Source: Pseudarthrobacter enclensis (GTDB lineage: Bacteria; Actinomycetota; Actinomycetes; Actinomycetales; Micrococcaceae). Taken from it: 64,000 nt of DNA. Numbering within the stretch: position 1 is the stretch's first letter; each line of letters starts with the position of its first letter. Under the pieces are notes generated by a model that was not told the DNA's origin, ran no database searches, and worked only from the letters and a program-made list of their open reading frames with translations. The position numbers and the translations under genes are program-made. Positions 1 through 7,649 of this stretch are shown in pieces. The stretch is taken from the NCBI RefSeq assembly GCF_001457025.1, contig NZ_KQ758599.1, positions 124,001 to 188,000 of the forward strand, given 5' to 3'.

Positions 1-257
1 AACTTCTCCACGTCGAAGAAGTCCTCACCCTTGACGTGGCCGTCGCGGTTGGCGTCGCCGGAGTCGAAGCTGGCGGTATTGATGGTGGCGTTGATCTTCG
101 AAGCGGCCACGTCCTCGGCGAGTTCAAGCGTGGCGGCGGCCTCGGTGAACTGGCCGCGCACCTTGCTGATGCCCGCGTGGCGGACGGTGAAGCCGATTTC
201 GCTGTGCGAGTTGTCGAGGGTCCAGGTGCCGGTGGTGACGTCTGCGGGAAGTGCCAT
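1..257 (-). CDS. YceI family protein, C-terminal part missing
   Basis: The gene runs off the left edge; the first 85 residues are visible. The N-terminus (WTLDNSHSEIGFTVRHAGIS) and the following stretch with SFDSGDANRDGHVKG are typical of YceI, a lipocalin-like beta-barrel that binds polyisoprenoid or other amphiphilic molecules. No signal peptide is present, so this is the cytosolic form common in actinobacteria. The ATG at 257 has AAGGAG 7 nt upstream. A TATACT -10 box (minus strand, 356-361) and a perfect inverted repeat at 361-380 lie upstream, suggesting repressor control. The physiological role of actinobacterial YceI is unclear. Confidence 0.85.
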   Translation of the reverse strand, partial: MALPADVTTGTWTLDNSHSEIGFTVRHAGISKVRGQFTEAAATLELAEDVAASKINATINTASFDSGDANRDGHVKGEDFFDVEK

Positions 258-360
258 GGTGCTGCTCCTTGTGTCTGGATGACTGATCGGGTCTGTCAGG
301 TTGATCGTGCCGTTGAAGCTTCATCGGTTGAAGTCTCAACTAACTTGCTGCATCCAGTAT

Positions 361-380
361 AAACATGCATTTGCATGTTT
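361..380. promoter_or_regulatory. Inverted-repeat operator candidate upstream of yceI
   Basis: AAACATGCA and TGCATGTTT form a perfect 9-bp inverted repeat with a 2-nt centre. It sits directly upstream of a TATACT -10 box for the minus-strand yceI gene, that is, within the expected -35/-10 spacer, where a MarR- or TetR-type repressor would block transcription. No such regulator gene is visible in the window; it may lie past the left edge. Confidence 0.45.
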
Positions 381-473
381 TGTTCCCGGCGGTGGAACAT
401 TTCTTCAAAAACTTCAGTTCTACTCTGTGTAGAAGATTTCGGATCGAACGCCATCTTTGAGAAACTGGTAAAC

Positions 474-1154
474 ATGCCCCAAGCCACTGTCCATCTGCTC
501 CGCCATGGCGAGGTCCATAATCCGGACGGCGTCCTGTATGGACGGCTGCCCGAATTCCACCTCTCCGAGCTGGGTCGGGAGATGGCACGCATGCTCGCGG
601 AGCACTTCCGCCAGAGGGTGGAAAACGGCGCCCGCATCACGTACCTGGCGGCCTCGCCCCTGGACCGTGCCCAGGAGACCGCAGCCCCCACCGCCGAGGC
701 CCTGCGCCTGCAGATCCACACGGACGCGCGCATCATCGAGGCCGAGAACTACTTCGAGGGCATGAAGGTCACCAAGGCCGAACTCCGCCGGCCCAGGCAC
801 TGGCCCCGGCTGGTGAACCCGCTGCGCCCGTCCTGGGGCGAGCCCTACAAGCAGCAGGCAGCCCGCGTCATGGAAGCGGTCCAGGAAGCCCGGCTGCGCG
901 CCATCGAATCCGCCGACGGTGACTTTGGCGCCGCTGGCCCCGAAGCCATCATGGTCAGCCACCAGCTCCCCATCTGGGCCACCCGCCTCAGCGCGGAAGG
1001 CAAGCCCCTTTGGCATGACCCGCGGAAACGCGAATGCACCCTCACGTCCATCACGTCCCTGGTGTTCGACGACGACGGCAGCCTCCTGCGCGTCCACTAC
1101 AGCGAGCCGGCGGCGTCCCTTCTTCCCGGTGCCGCCAGCACCCCTGGAGCCTAA
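474..1154 (+). CDS. Histidine phosphatase family protein
   Basis: A 226-residue protein starting MPQATVHLLRHGE; the RHG motif (His11 is the expected phospho-acceptor) defines the phosphoglycerate-mutase-like phosphatase fold. ASPLDRAQETA supplies the second phosphate-binding Arg region and MVSHQLP the distal catalytic His. The ATG at 474 was chosen because the RHG motif must lie near the N-terminus; the longer open frame adds nothing conserved and has no better ribosome site. The stop is 3 nt before the tlpA-like start, so it probably heads the cytochrome c biogenesis operon, an arrangement I recall from other actinobacteria. The substrate cannot be read from sequence. Confidence 0.85.
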   Translation: MPQATVHLLRHGEVHNPDGVLYGRLPEFHLSELGREMARMLAEHFRQRVENGARITYLAASPLDRAQETAAPTAEALRLQIHTDARIIEAENYFEGMKVTKAELRRPRHWPRLVNPLRPSWGEPYKQQAARVMEAVQEARLRAIESADGDFGAAGPEAIMVSHQLPIWATRLSAEGKPLWHDPRKRECTLTSITSLVFDDDGSLLRVHYSEPAASLLPGAASTPGA

Positions 1155-1157
1155 GCA

Positions 1158-1769
1158 GTGACCCACAAAAACCTCACCTCCCGCCGCAGCGTGCTGGCTG
1201 CCGGCGGCCTCGCCCTGACCGCCCTGACCGTGGGCCTCACCGGGTGCGCGCAGGAAGATGCCCTCGCGCAGCAGGCCAAGGCCGGAGACAACAAGAACTA
1301 CGTGGCCGGCGACGGCTCAGTCACCGAGTTCGCGGCCGCGGACCGCAAGGACGCCGTCCAGGTCAACGGCACCCTGTTCAACGGCACCACGGTGTCGCCC
1401 GCAGATTTCCAGGGCAAGGTGACGGTCCTGAACTTCTGGTTCGCCGCCTGCGCCCCGTGCCGGGTGGAAGCGCCCATCCTCGAGGAACTCCACCAGGAGT
1501 TCAAGGACCAGGGCGTGCAGTTCTTCGGCGTGAACCTCCGCGACGAGAAAGCCACCGCCGAGGCGTTCGACAAGACGTTCAACCTCACGTACCCCAGCTT
1601 CGATGACAAGGACGGCGGAGTCCTGCTGTCCGTCTCCGGACTGGTCCCGCCAGGCGCCGTCCCCACCACCCTGGTCCTGGACAAGCAGGGCCGGGTGGCC
1701 TCCCGGGTCCTGGGCGAAATCCAGAAGGGCACACTGAAGGCCCTGATCACTGCCGCCGTGGCTGAGTAG
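1158..1769 (+). CDS. TlpA/ResA-like thiol-disulfide lipoprotein
   Basis: A 203-residue secreted thioredoxin-fold protein. The N-terminus has twin arginines (SRRSVL, residues 8-13), a hydrophobic stretch and lipobox LTGC (Cys30), so it should be anchored to the outer face of the membrane. The redox centre is CAPC (Cys98, Cys101) after FWFAA, and the cis-Pro region (PPGAVPTTLVLD) is present. In system II cytochrome c maturation such proteins reduce the haem-binding cysteines of apocytochrome c, using electrons delivered by CcdA, whose gene starts 15 nt downstream. The start is GTG at 1158, 3 nt after the preceding stop. Confidence 0.9.
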   Translation: MTHKNLTSRRSVLAAGGLALTALTVGLTGCAQEDALAQQAKAGDNKNYVAGDGSVTEFAAADRKDAVQVNGTLFNGTTVSPADFQGKVTVLNFWFAACAPCRVEAPILEELHQEFKDQGVQFFGVNLRDEKATAEAFDKTFNLTYPSFDDKDGGVLLSVSGLVPPGAVPTTLVLDKQGRVASRVLGEIQKGTLKALITAAVAE

Positions 1770-1784
1770 CGGCGGCGCGGTACC

Positions 1785-2540
1785 GTGAACAGCCCCTTCG
1801 CCGAAGCCATCCTGAACGGTTCGCTGCTTCTTGCCATTCCCGTGGCGCTGCTGGCCGGACTGGTGTCCTTCCTCTCTCCCTGCGTGCTGCCCCTGGTGCC
1901 CGGCTACCTGGGCTACGTCACCGGGCTGAGCGGCGTGGACCTGCAGAAACAGCGCCGCGGCCGGATGTTCGCCGGGATCGGTCTGTTCGTGCTGGGCTTC
2001 TCCGTCATCTTCGTCCTGCTGGGCGGGGCTTTCGGGCAGCTGGGCACCCTCATTACCGGCTCGCAGAACGCCTGGATCACCCAGCTGCTGGGCGTCGTGG
2101 TGATCATCATGGGCATCGTCTTCATGGGCGGCCTCAGCTGGCTCCAGCGTGACGCCAAGATCCACGCCAAGCCGCCCGCCGGCCTGTGGGGTGCCCCGCT
2201 GCTGGGCCTCACCTTCGGCCTGGGGTGGGCGCCGTGCATCGGGCCCACCTACTCGGCCGTCCAGCTGCTCAGCCTTTCCGGGGGATCCTCAGCCGCCAAG
2301 GGCGCTTTCCTGGCCTTTGTCTACAGCCTCGGCCTCGGCATCCCCTTCCTGCTCATCGCACTGGCCCTGCGCCGCGGACTTGGCGTCATGGCGTTCTTCC
2401 GCAAGCACCGGCTGGCCATCCAGCGGATCGGCGGCGGCATCCTGGTGGTGCTGGGCGTCCTGATGGCCTCCGGGGTCTGGGGCGCCTGGGTGACCGAGCT
2501 GCAGTACTGGTTCCAAACCGACGTGAAGTTGCCGATCTGA
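1785..2540 (+). CDS. ccdA: Cytochrome c biogenesis protein CcdA
   Basis: A 251-residue polytopic membrane protein with about six transmembrane segments. It carries the two conserved cysteine motifs of the family, FLSPCVLPLVPGYLGYV near residue 30 and LGWAPCIGPTYSAV in the second half, which shuttle electrons across the membrane from thioredoxin to extracytoplasmic thiol proteins such as the TlpA-like product of the preceding gene. Start GTG at 1785. The stop TGA overlaps the resB ATG by one base, indicating translational coupling within the operon. Confidence 0.93.
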   Translation: MNSPFAEAILNGSLLLAIPVALLAGLVSFLSPCVLPLVPGYLGYVTGLSGVDLQKQRRGRMFAGIGLFVLGFSVIFVLLGGAFGQLGTLITGSQNAWITQLLGVVVIIMGIVFMGGLSWLQRDAKIHAKPPAGLWGAPLLGLTFGLGWAPCIGPTYSAVQLLSLSGGSSAAKGAFLAFVYSLGLGIPFLLIALALRRGLGVMAFFRKHRLAIQRIGGGILVVLGVLMASGVWGAWVTELQYWFQTDVKLPI

Positions 2541-4294
2541 TGAGCGAGCGTGTGAACGTGAAGAAGAAGACCTCCGCCCCCGCTGAGGCGTCCACGGTCT
2601 CCAGCGCCAAGGCCGATGCCGCGCTGCCCTCCCTGGGTCCCAAGGAAATGCTGCGCTGGGCCTGGACCCAGCTGACCAGCATGCGCACCGCGCTGTTCCT
2701 GCTGCTGCTCCTGGCTGTGGCCGCCGTTCCAGGATCACTGTTCCCGCAGCGGCCGGCCAACCCGTCGGTGGTGACCCAGTACATCAAGGACCACCCGGAC
2801 TACGGCAAGCTGCTGGACACCCTGCAGCTGTACGACGTCTATTCCTCGGTATGGTTCTCCGCCATCTACCTGCTGCTCTTCATCTCGCTGATCGGCTGCG
2901 TGGTGCCGCGTGCCATCGCCCACTACAAGGCCATGCGCTCCCAGCCGCCCCGCACGCCCAAGCGGCTGTCCCGCCTCCCCGAGTACGGCACGCTGATCAT
3001 TCCGGCCGACGCCGGGATCCCGGCGTCGGACGCCATCCGCAGCGCCGCGGGGGTGCTGAAGAAGCGCGGCTACCGCGTTGAGGTAAGGGACGACGACGGC
3101 GCGCGGCCGTCCCTGGGCGCCGAGCGCGGCTTCATGAAGGAAGTGGGCAACCTCGTCTTCCACACGTCGCTGATCGGTGTGCTGGTGTCCGTGGCCATCG
3201 GCGGCCTGTTCGGCTACAGCGGCCAGCGGATCCTGGTGGAGGGCGACACCTTCGTGAACACCTTGGTGGGCTACGACCAGTTCACGCCGGGCACCAACTT
3301 CCAGTCCAGCCAGCTGCAGCCCTACTCCGTCCAGCTGGACAAGTTCGACATCACCTTCGACCGCGAATCGCAGGGCAAGTTCGGCCAGCCCATCGACTTC
3401 TCTGCCGCCGTGACCACCAAGGAAAACCCGGACGCGCCCGCCAAGAAGGAGACGCTGAAGGTCAACGACCCCATCACCCTGGGCGGCACCAGCATCTACC
3501 TGACTGGCAACGGCTACGCACCCGTGGTGACCATCCGCGACGGCGACGGCAACGTGGCCATGCAGGGGCCGGTGGTGGCCAAGCTGCAGGGCGACAACTA
3601 CTACTCCTCCGTGGTCATCAAGGTCCCCGACGCCAAACCCGAGCAGCTGGGATTCCAGGGGTTCTTCCTTCCCACCGCCTTCGTCACGGACCAGGGCGTG
3701 TCCTTCAGTGGGGACCCGGAGCTGTTCAACCCGCAGCTGTCCCTGAACTCCTACTACGGCGACCTCGGACTGGACAGCGGTGCCCCGCAGAACGTCTTCG
3801 AGATCGACGTCAAGGACCTCACCCCGCTGAACGCCCGCAACCTCGACGCCGGCGGCATCACCTTGGCACCGGGCAGCACCTACACGCTCCCGGACGGCAA
3901 AGGCTCCATCAGCTTTGACGGCGTGAAGAGGTACGTGGGCGTGGACATCCACCACAACCCGGGCCAGCTCTACGCCCTGATTTTCGCCCTCCTGGCCGTC
4001 GCCGGCCTGATCCTGTCCCTCTACGTCAACCGGCGCCGCGCCTGGGTGCGCACCGGAATGCACGAGGACGGCCGGACCATGGTCGAATACGGCCTTCTGG
4101 CCCGCGGCGAGGACCACCGCCTGGCCGGCGAGGCCGCGGCGGTCCGGAAGCTGCTCGCCGACGAATGGAACCTCGACGGCGGCGGGCAGCAGGGCAGTGG
4201 CCACCAGTCCCAGCAAACTCCCAGCAGCCTCGACGATAATGGCGCAGGCACCCCCACCCCAGCCGGCCCCGCAGGGCCCGATAAGGACCAGTAA
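2540..4294 (+). CDS. resB: Cytochrome c biogenesis protein ResB
   Basis: A 584-residue protein of the ResB/Ccs1 family. With CcsB it forms the system II synthase that exports haem and attaches it to apocytochrome c. Visible features: transmembrane segments at TALFLLLLLAVAAVPGSLFP, at WFSAIYLLLFISLIGCVVP and at the LVFHTSLIGVLVSVAIGGL region, a long extracytoplasmic domain (about residues 230-470), and a last helix (LYALIFALLAVAGLILSLYV) before a cytoplasmic tail of about 80 residues rich in Gly, Gln and Pro. The ATG at 2540 was chosen because it overlaps the ccdA stop (TGATG); the open frame extends further upstream only inside ccdA. Confidence 0.93.
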   Translation: MSERVNVKKKTSAPAEASTVSSAKADAALPSLGPKEMLRWAWTQLTSMRTALFLLLLLAVAAVPGSLFPQRPANPSVVTQYIKDHPDYGKLLDTLQLYDVYSSVWFSAIYLLLFISLIGCVVPRAIAHYKAMRSQPPRTPKRLSRLPEYGTLIIPADAGIPASDAIRSAAGVLKKRGYRVEVRDDDGARPSLGAERGFMKEVGNLVFHTSLIGVLVSVAIGGLFGYSGQRILVEGDTFVNTLVGYDQFTPGTNFQSSQLQPYSVQLDKFDITFDRESQGKFGQPIDFSAAVTTKENPDAPAKKETLKVNDPITLGGTSIYLTGNGYAPVVTIRDGDGNVAMQGPVVAKLQGDNYYSSVVIKVPDAKPEQLGFQGFFLPTAFVTDQGVSFSGDPELFNPQLSLNSYYGDLGLDSGAPQNVFEIDVKDLTPLNARNLDAGGITLAPGSTYTLPDGKGSISFDGVKRYVGVDIHHNPGQLYALIFALLAVAGLILSLYVNRRRAWVRTGMHEDGRTMVEYGLLARGEDHRLAGEAAAVRKLLADEWNLDGGGQQGSGHQSQQTPSSLDDNGAGTPTPAGPAGPDKDQ

Positions 4295-5373
4295 TGCCGT
4301 TTGGAATCAACGAAACCATGGGCCAGTACAGTGAGCTCTTCATGCTGCTGGCCGCAGGCACGTACACCGTCGCCTTCATTGCGTTCGCCTGGGACCTGGC
4401 CAAGAGCAGCAAGGCCCTGCATGCCATCGACCTGAAGGCCGCGCAGGCCGGCGAACCTGCCAAGGTGCCCGCCGCTGCCGGGGTGGGCAGCCGTGCCGCA
4501 TCCGGCGTCGACGGGCCGGCGGACCGTGCCGAGCGCCCGTCGTCGTCCGCTTCGGGACCCGCGGCCGGCGGGGGAGTGGTCACCGCGGGGGCGGACATGA
4601 AGTACGCCGCCGAACGCCGTGCTCCCGCCCGCGTGGCCGTGGCGCTCACCATCCTGGGCGCCGTGATCCACGGCGCCGGCGTGGTGACCCGTGCCCTGGG
4701 AGCCGGCCGCGTGCCGTGGGGCAACATGTACGAGTTCCTGACCACCGGTGCCTTCGTGGCCATCGCCGTGTTCCTGCTGGTGCTGATCCGCCGGGACCTC
4801 CGCTTCCTGGGCACCTTCGTGGTGGGCTTGGCCATCATCATGCTCGTCGCCGCCTCGGTGGCCTACTGGACGCCCGTAGGCCATCTGGTTCCCGCCCTCC
4901 AGAGCTACTGGCTGATCATCCACGTCTCCATCGCCGTGCTGTCCTCAGCCCTGTTCACCCTGACCTTCGCCATGTCCGCGCTGCAGCTGGTCCAGTCCCA
5001 CCGGCAGAAGACCGTCGCCGCCGGCGGCGAAGACAAGCTGCGGTTCATGCGCCTGGTCCCGTCCGCGCTGAGCCTGGAAAACCTCTCCTACCGCATCAAC
5101 GCGATCGCCTTCATTGGCTGGACCTTCACCCTCATGTTCGGCGCCATCTGGGCGGAAAAGGCGTGGGGCCGGTTCTGGGGCTGGGACACCAAGGAAGTGT
5201 GGACCTTCGTGATCTGGGTGGTCTACGCCGGCTACCTGCACGCCCGCGCCACCAGGGGCTGGACCGGAACCCGCGCCGCGTGGCTGTCCATCGTGGGCTA
5301 CCTCTGCGTGGTGTTCAACTTCACCATCGTGAACCAGTTCTTCAACGGCCTGCACTCCTACTCCGGCCTCTGA
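4294..5373 (+). CDS. ccsB: Cytochrome c biogenesis protein CcsB/ResC
   Basis: A 359-residue membrane protein of the haem-handling family. The tryptophan-rich signature GRFWGWDTKEVWTF, which binds haem on the outer face, lies in the C-terminal third and is followed by two helices. The N-terminal part has one helix, then a variable hydrophilic linker (about residues 45-105, Ala/Gly/Pro-rich), then the conserved core starting at VALTILGAVIHGAGVV. The start ATG overlaps the resB stop (TAATG). It is the last gene of the operon; two hairpins follow. Confidence 0.93.
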   Translation: MPFGINETMGQYSELFMLLAAGTYTVAFIAFAWDLAKSSKALHAIDLKAAQAGEPAKVPAAAGVGSRAASGVDGPADRAERPSSSASGPAAGGGVVTAGADMKYAAERRAPARVAVALTILGAVIHGAGVVTRALGAGRVPWGNMYEFLTTGAFVAIAVFLLVLIRRDLRFLGTFVVGLAIIMLVAASVAYWTPVGHLVPALQSYWLIIHVSIAVLSSALFTLTFAMSALQLVQSHRQKTVAAGGEDKLRFMRLVPSALSLENLSYRINAIAFIGWTFTLMFGAIWAEKAWGRFWGWDTKEVWTFVIWVVYAGYLHARATRGWTGTRAAWLSIVGYLCVVFNFTIVNQFFNGLHSYSGL

Positions 5374-5439
5374 TACCGCCGCGCCGCGGAAAACCCGTCA
5401 CAACGCCCTGAACAGGGCTGATACCGCAAGCCCCGCTCC

Positions 5440-5507
5440 GGCGCCGGGATAGGCCCCGGCGCCTGGCCATCCGACGCACCGGCAGGACTGTTCCCGGTCC
5501 TGCCGGT
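5440..5507 (+). terminator. Two hairpins after the cytochrome c operon
   Basis: GGCGCCGGG (5440-5448) pairs with CCCGGCGCC (5455-5463), and an 11-bp perfect stem (5478-5488 with 5497-5507, 8-nt loop) follows. There is no long T-run, as is usual in high-GC actinobacteria. They separate ccsB from the ini-like cassette. Confidence 0.5.
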
Positions 5508-5575
5508 GATGCTACTTTGGTGACGTTCGCCTGTGATGAAGCTTGCTGGCGTTACAACAGTTTTCCGAGGTAGCA

Positions 5576-7648
5576 ATGACCTACGTTCTCGCCGTAGACG
5601 TCGGGACCAGTTTCACTGCAGCAGCCGTCGCCCGTTTCACCCAAGGAGCTTTACCCGTTCCGGAGTGCCTGCCGCTGGGGCTCCGCGGAACCTCCGTGCC
5701 CTCCGTTCTGTACTACCCGGAGGAAGGCCCCGTCCTGGTGGGCGAGGCCGCGGAGCGCCGGGGCCTCGACTCCCCGGACAGGGTTGTCCGTGAGTTCAAG
5801 CGCCGGGTGGGCGATGCCGTGCCCATCTCCGCAGGCACCCTGTCCCTGCCTGCTGAAGAGGTGTTCGCCACCATGGCCCGCTGGGTGGCGGACCGGGCTG
5901 CCGAACGGGAGGGGGAACCGCCGTCGGGCATCATCCTCACCCACCCCGCCGCGTGGGGAAGCCACCGCACCGCCGTGGTGACGGCCGCCCTGGCCGCGAG
6001 GGGCCTGGAGAACGTCACCCTGCTGACCGAGCCGGAGGCCGCGGCCCTGCACTACGCCTCCCAGGTGCGGGTGGACCAGGGCAGCACCATCGCCGTCTAT
6101 GACCTCGGTGGCGGAACCTTCGACACCGCCGTCCTGCGGAAAACGGCCGGTGACCGGTTTGACCCCGTGGGCCGCCCGGAAGGCATCGAGGACCTCGGCG
6201 GTGCCGATTTCGACGCCGCCGTCTTCCGCTACGTCGCGGAGCACACCGGCGGCGTGCTGGCGGGCCTCGACCCTGCCGCGCCGGGCGTCCTCGCCGCCCT
6301 CTCGAGGCTGCGGCGCGAATGCGTCGAAGCCAAGGAGGCCCTGTCCTCGGACAGCGAGACCACCATCCCCGTGCTGCTGCCGGGCTTCCAGCAGCAGGTA
6401 CGCCTGGTACGGTCCGAGTTCGAAGCACTGATCGAGGAACCGGTCAGGGAAACCGTGGACGCGCTGGAAGAATCGCTGGCCCAGCTGGAGCTGGAACCGG
6501 CGGACCTGACCGCAGTGCTCCTGATCGGCGGGTCGTCGCGGATCCCCCTGGTCGCGGAGCTGATCTCCGAACAGCTGGACCGGCCCATCGCCGTGGACGC
6601 CGACCCCAAGTCCTCCATCTGCCTCGGGGCGGCGGTGTCGGCCATCCTGGCACGTGCGGTGGCGGCGCGGGAGGCTGCTGCCGCTGCTGCCGTTTCCGCC
6701 GCCGGTACGGAGGGCGCTGGAGCGGCGCCGGAATCCGGCGCGCACGGTCCGGTCCGTCCAAGCTGGTCCAGGAAAGGCACGACGGCGGCCGCAGCCTTTG
6801 CGGCCGCGGGCCACGGTCCCGCACATGGCCACGGGGGCGCGCACGCGCCCAAGCCAACGGTCCGGCTGACGGCCATCGCCGCCGCGGCAGCTCTCTTCAC
6901 GGTCCTGTCAGCCACAGCCGCCCAGAGCCCGGGCGGGCTCAAGGACCTGGCTTCCGTGTTTGTTCCGCAGGCAGGAGCGGATGCCGGGGCCGGCGGCGGC
7001 CAGGCCGGAGGCGGGGGCTCGGTCACGGGCGCCGGCGGTGCCGCTGCGTCAGGAACGGCCGGCGATGCCCAACCGCTGGCCGGAATCGAAGCCGGCGTGC
7101 AGAAGAAGAGGTCCGACTCCGGGCCCGGCCTCGACGTGGAGGCCTCACCCACCAGCAAGCCTTCCGCCGGCGCCCAGGCCGGCAAGGGGCCGGACGGCAG
7201 CCCCGCGGCGACCACCCCGACTGCGGGCGCAGGGACCGGGGCCGGGGCGGGGGCAGCCCCCGGGGCGCCCGCTCCCGGCGCTACGTCCGGTACGGCCGGC
7301 AGCGGAACGCCCACCGGCAGTGCCGGCGGCGGCACCGTGCCCGGGCCCACCCCCACCACGGGAGCCGGGACGGGTGAGCCCGTCCCTACCACACCGGCTC
7401 CGGACCCGACCACCGTGCCGCCCGCGCCGGATCCGGCCACAAACCCTCCGCTGCCGGATCCAACCACCGTTCCGCCGGCACCGGATCCGACCACCGTTCC
7501 GCCGGCACCGGACCCCACCACCAACCCGCCGGCGCCCGAGCCGACGCCTGAACCACCCGCCCCCAGCAGCGCACCCGCGCCGGAGCCGGACCCGACCACC
7601 GAGCCGGCACCGGAACCTCCGGCCGCGCCCACCGGACCGGCGGCCTAG
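5576..7648 (+). CDS. Membrane-anchored Hsp70-like ATPase with Pro-rich outer tail
   Basis: A 690-residue protein. Residues 1 to about 365 form an actin-fold Hsp70 nucleotide-binding domain: VDVGTSFTAAAV (phosphate 1), YDLGGGTFDTAVL near residue 174 (phosphate 2), LIGGSSRIPLVAELI near 318 (adenosine site). There is no Hsp70 substrate-binding domain. Instead come an Ala-rich linker, one transmembrane helix (about 429-450, LTAIAAAAALFTVLSATAAQ), and about 240 residues of Gly/Ala/Pro/Thr low-complexity sequence ending in PDPTTVPPA-type nonapeptide repeats, expected outside the cell. Start ATG 5576, preceded by GAGG. The next gene begins 1 nt after the stop, so a joint function with the LuxR-type regulator is likely. 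The conversion of ATP state into a signal is inference. Confidence 0.85.
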   Translation: MTYVLAVDVGTSFTAAAVARFTQGALPVPECLPLGLRGTSVPSVLYYPEEGPVLVGEAAERRGLDSPDRVVREFKRRVGDAVPISAGTLSLPAEEVFATMARWVADRAAEREGEPPSGIILTHPAAWGSHRTAVVTAALAARGLENVTLLTEPEAAALHYASQVRVDQGSTIAVYDLGGGTFDTAVLRKTAGDRFDPVGRPEGIEDLGGADFDAAVFRYVAEHTGGVLAGLDPAAPGVLAALSRLRRECVEAKEALSSDSETTIPVLLPGFQQQVRLVRSEFEALIEEPVRETVDALEESLAQLELEPADLTAVLLIGGSSRIPLVAELISEQLDRPIAVDADPKSSICLGAAVSAILARAVAAREAAAAAAVSAAGTEGAGAAPESGAHGPVRPSWSRKGTTAAAAFAAAGHGPAHGHGGAHAPKPTVRLTAIAAAAALFTVLSATAAQSPGGLKDLASVFVPQAGADAGAGGGQAGGGGSVTGAGGAAASGTAGDAQPLAGIEAGVQKKRSDSGPGLDVEASPTSKPSAGAQAGKGPDGSPAATTPTAGAGTGAGAGAAPGAPAPGATSGTAGSGTPTGSAGGGTVPGPTPTTGAGTGEPVPTTPAPDPTTVPPAPDPATNPPLPDPTTVPPAPDPTTVPPAPDPTTNPPAPEPTPEPPAPSSAPAPEPDPTTEPAPEPPAAPTGPAA
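7390..7545 (+). repeat. Tandem 27-bp repeats encoding PDPTTVPPA
   Basis: Within the tail of the Hsp70-like gene, units near CCGGATCCGACCACCGTT are repeated in tandem with small changes (PDPTTVPPA, PDPATNPPL, PDPTTVPPA, PDPTTVPPA, PDPTTNPPA). The result is a rigid, Pro-rich stalk; copy number is expected to vary among strains. Confidence 0.8.
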
Positions 7649-7649
7649 G

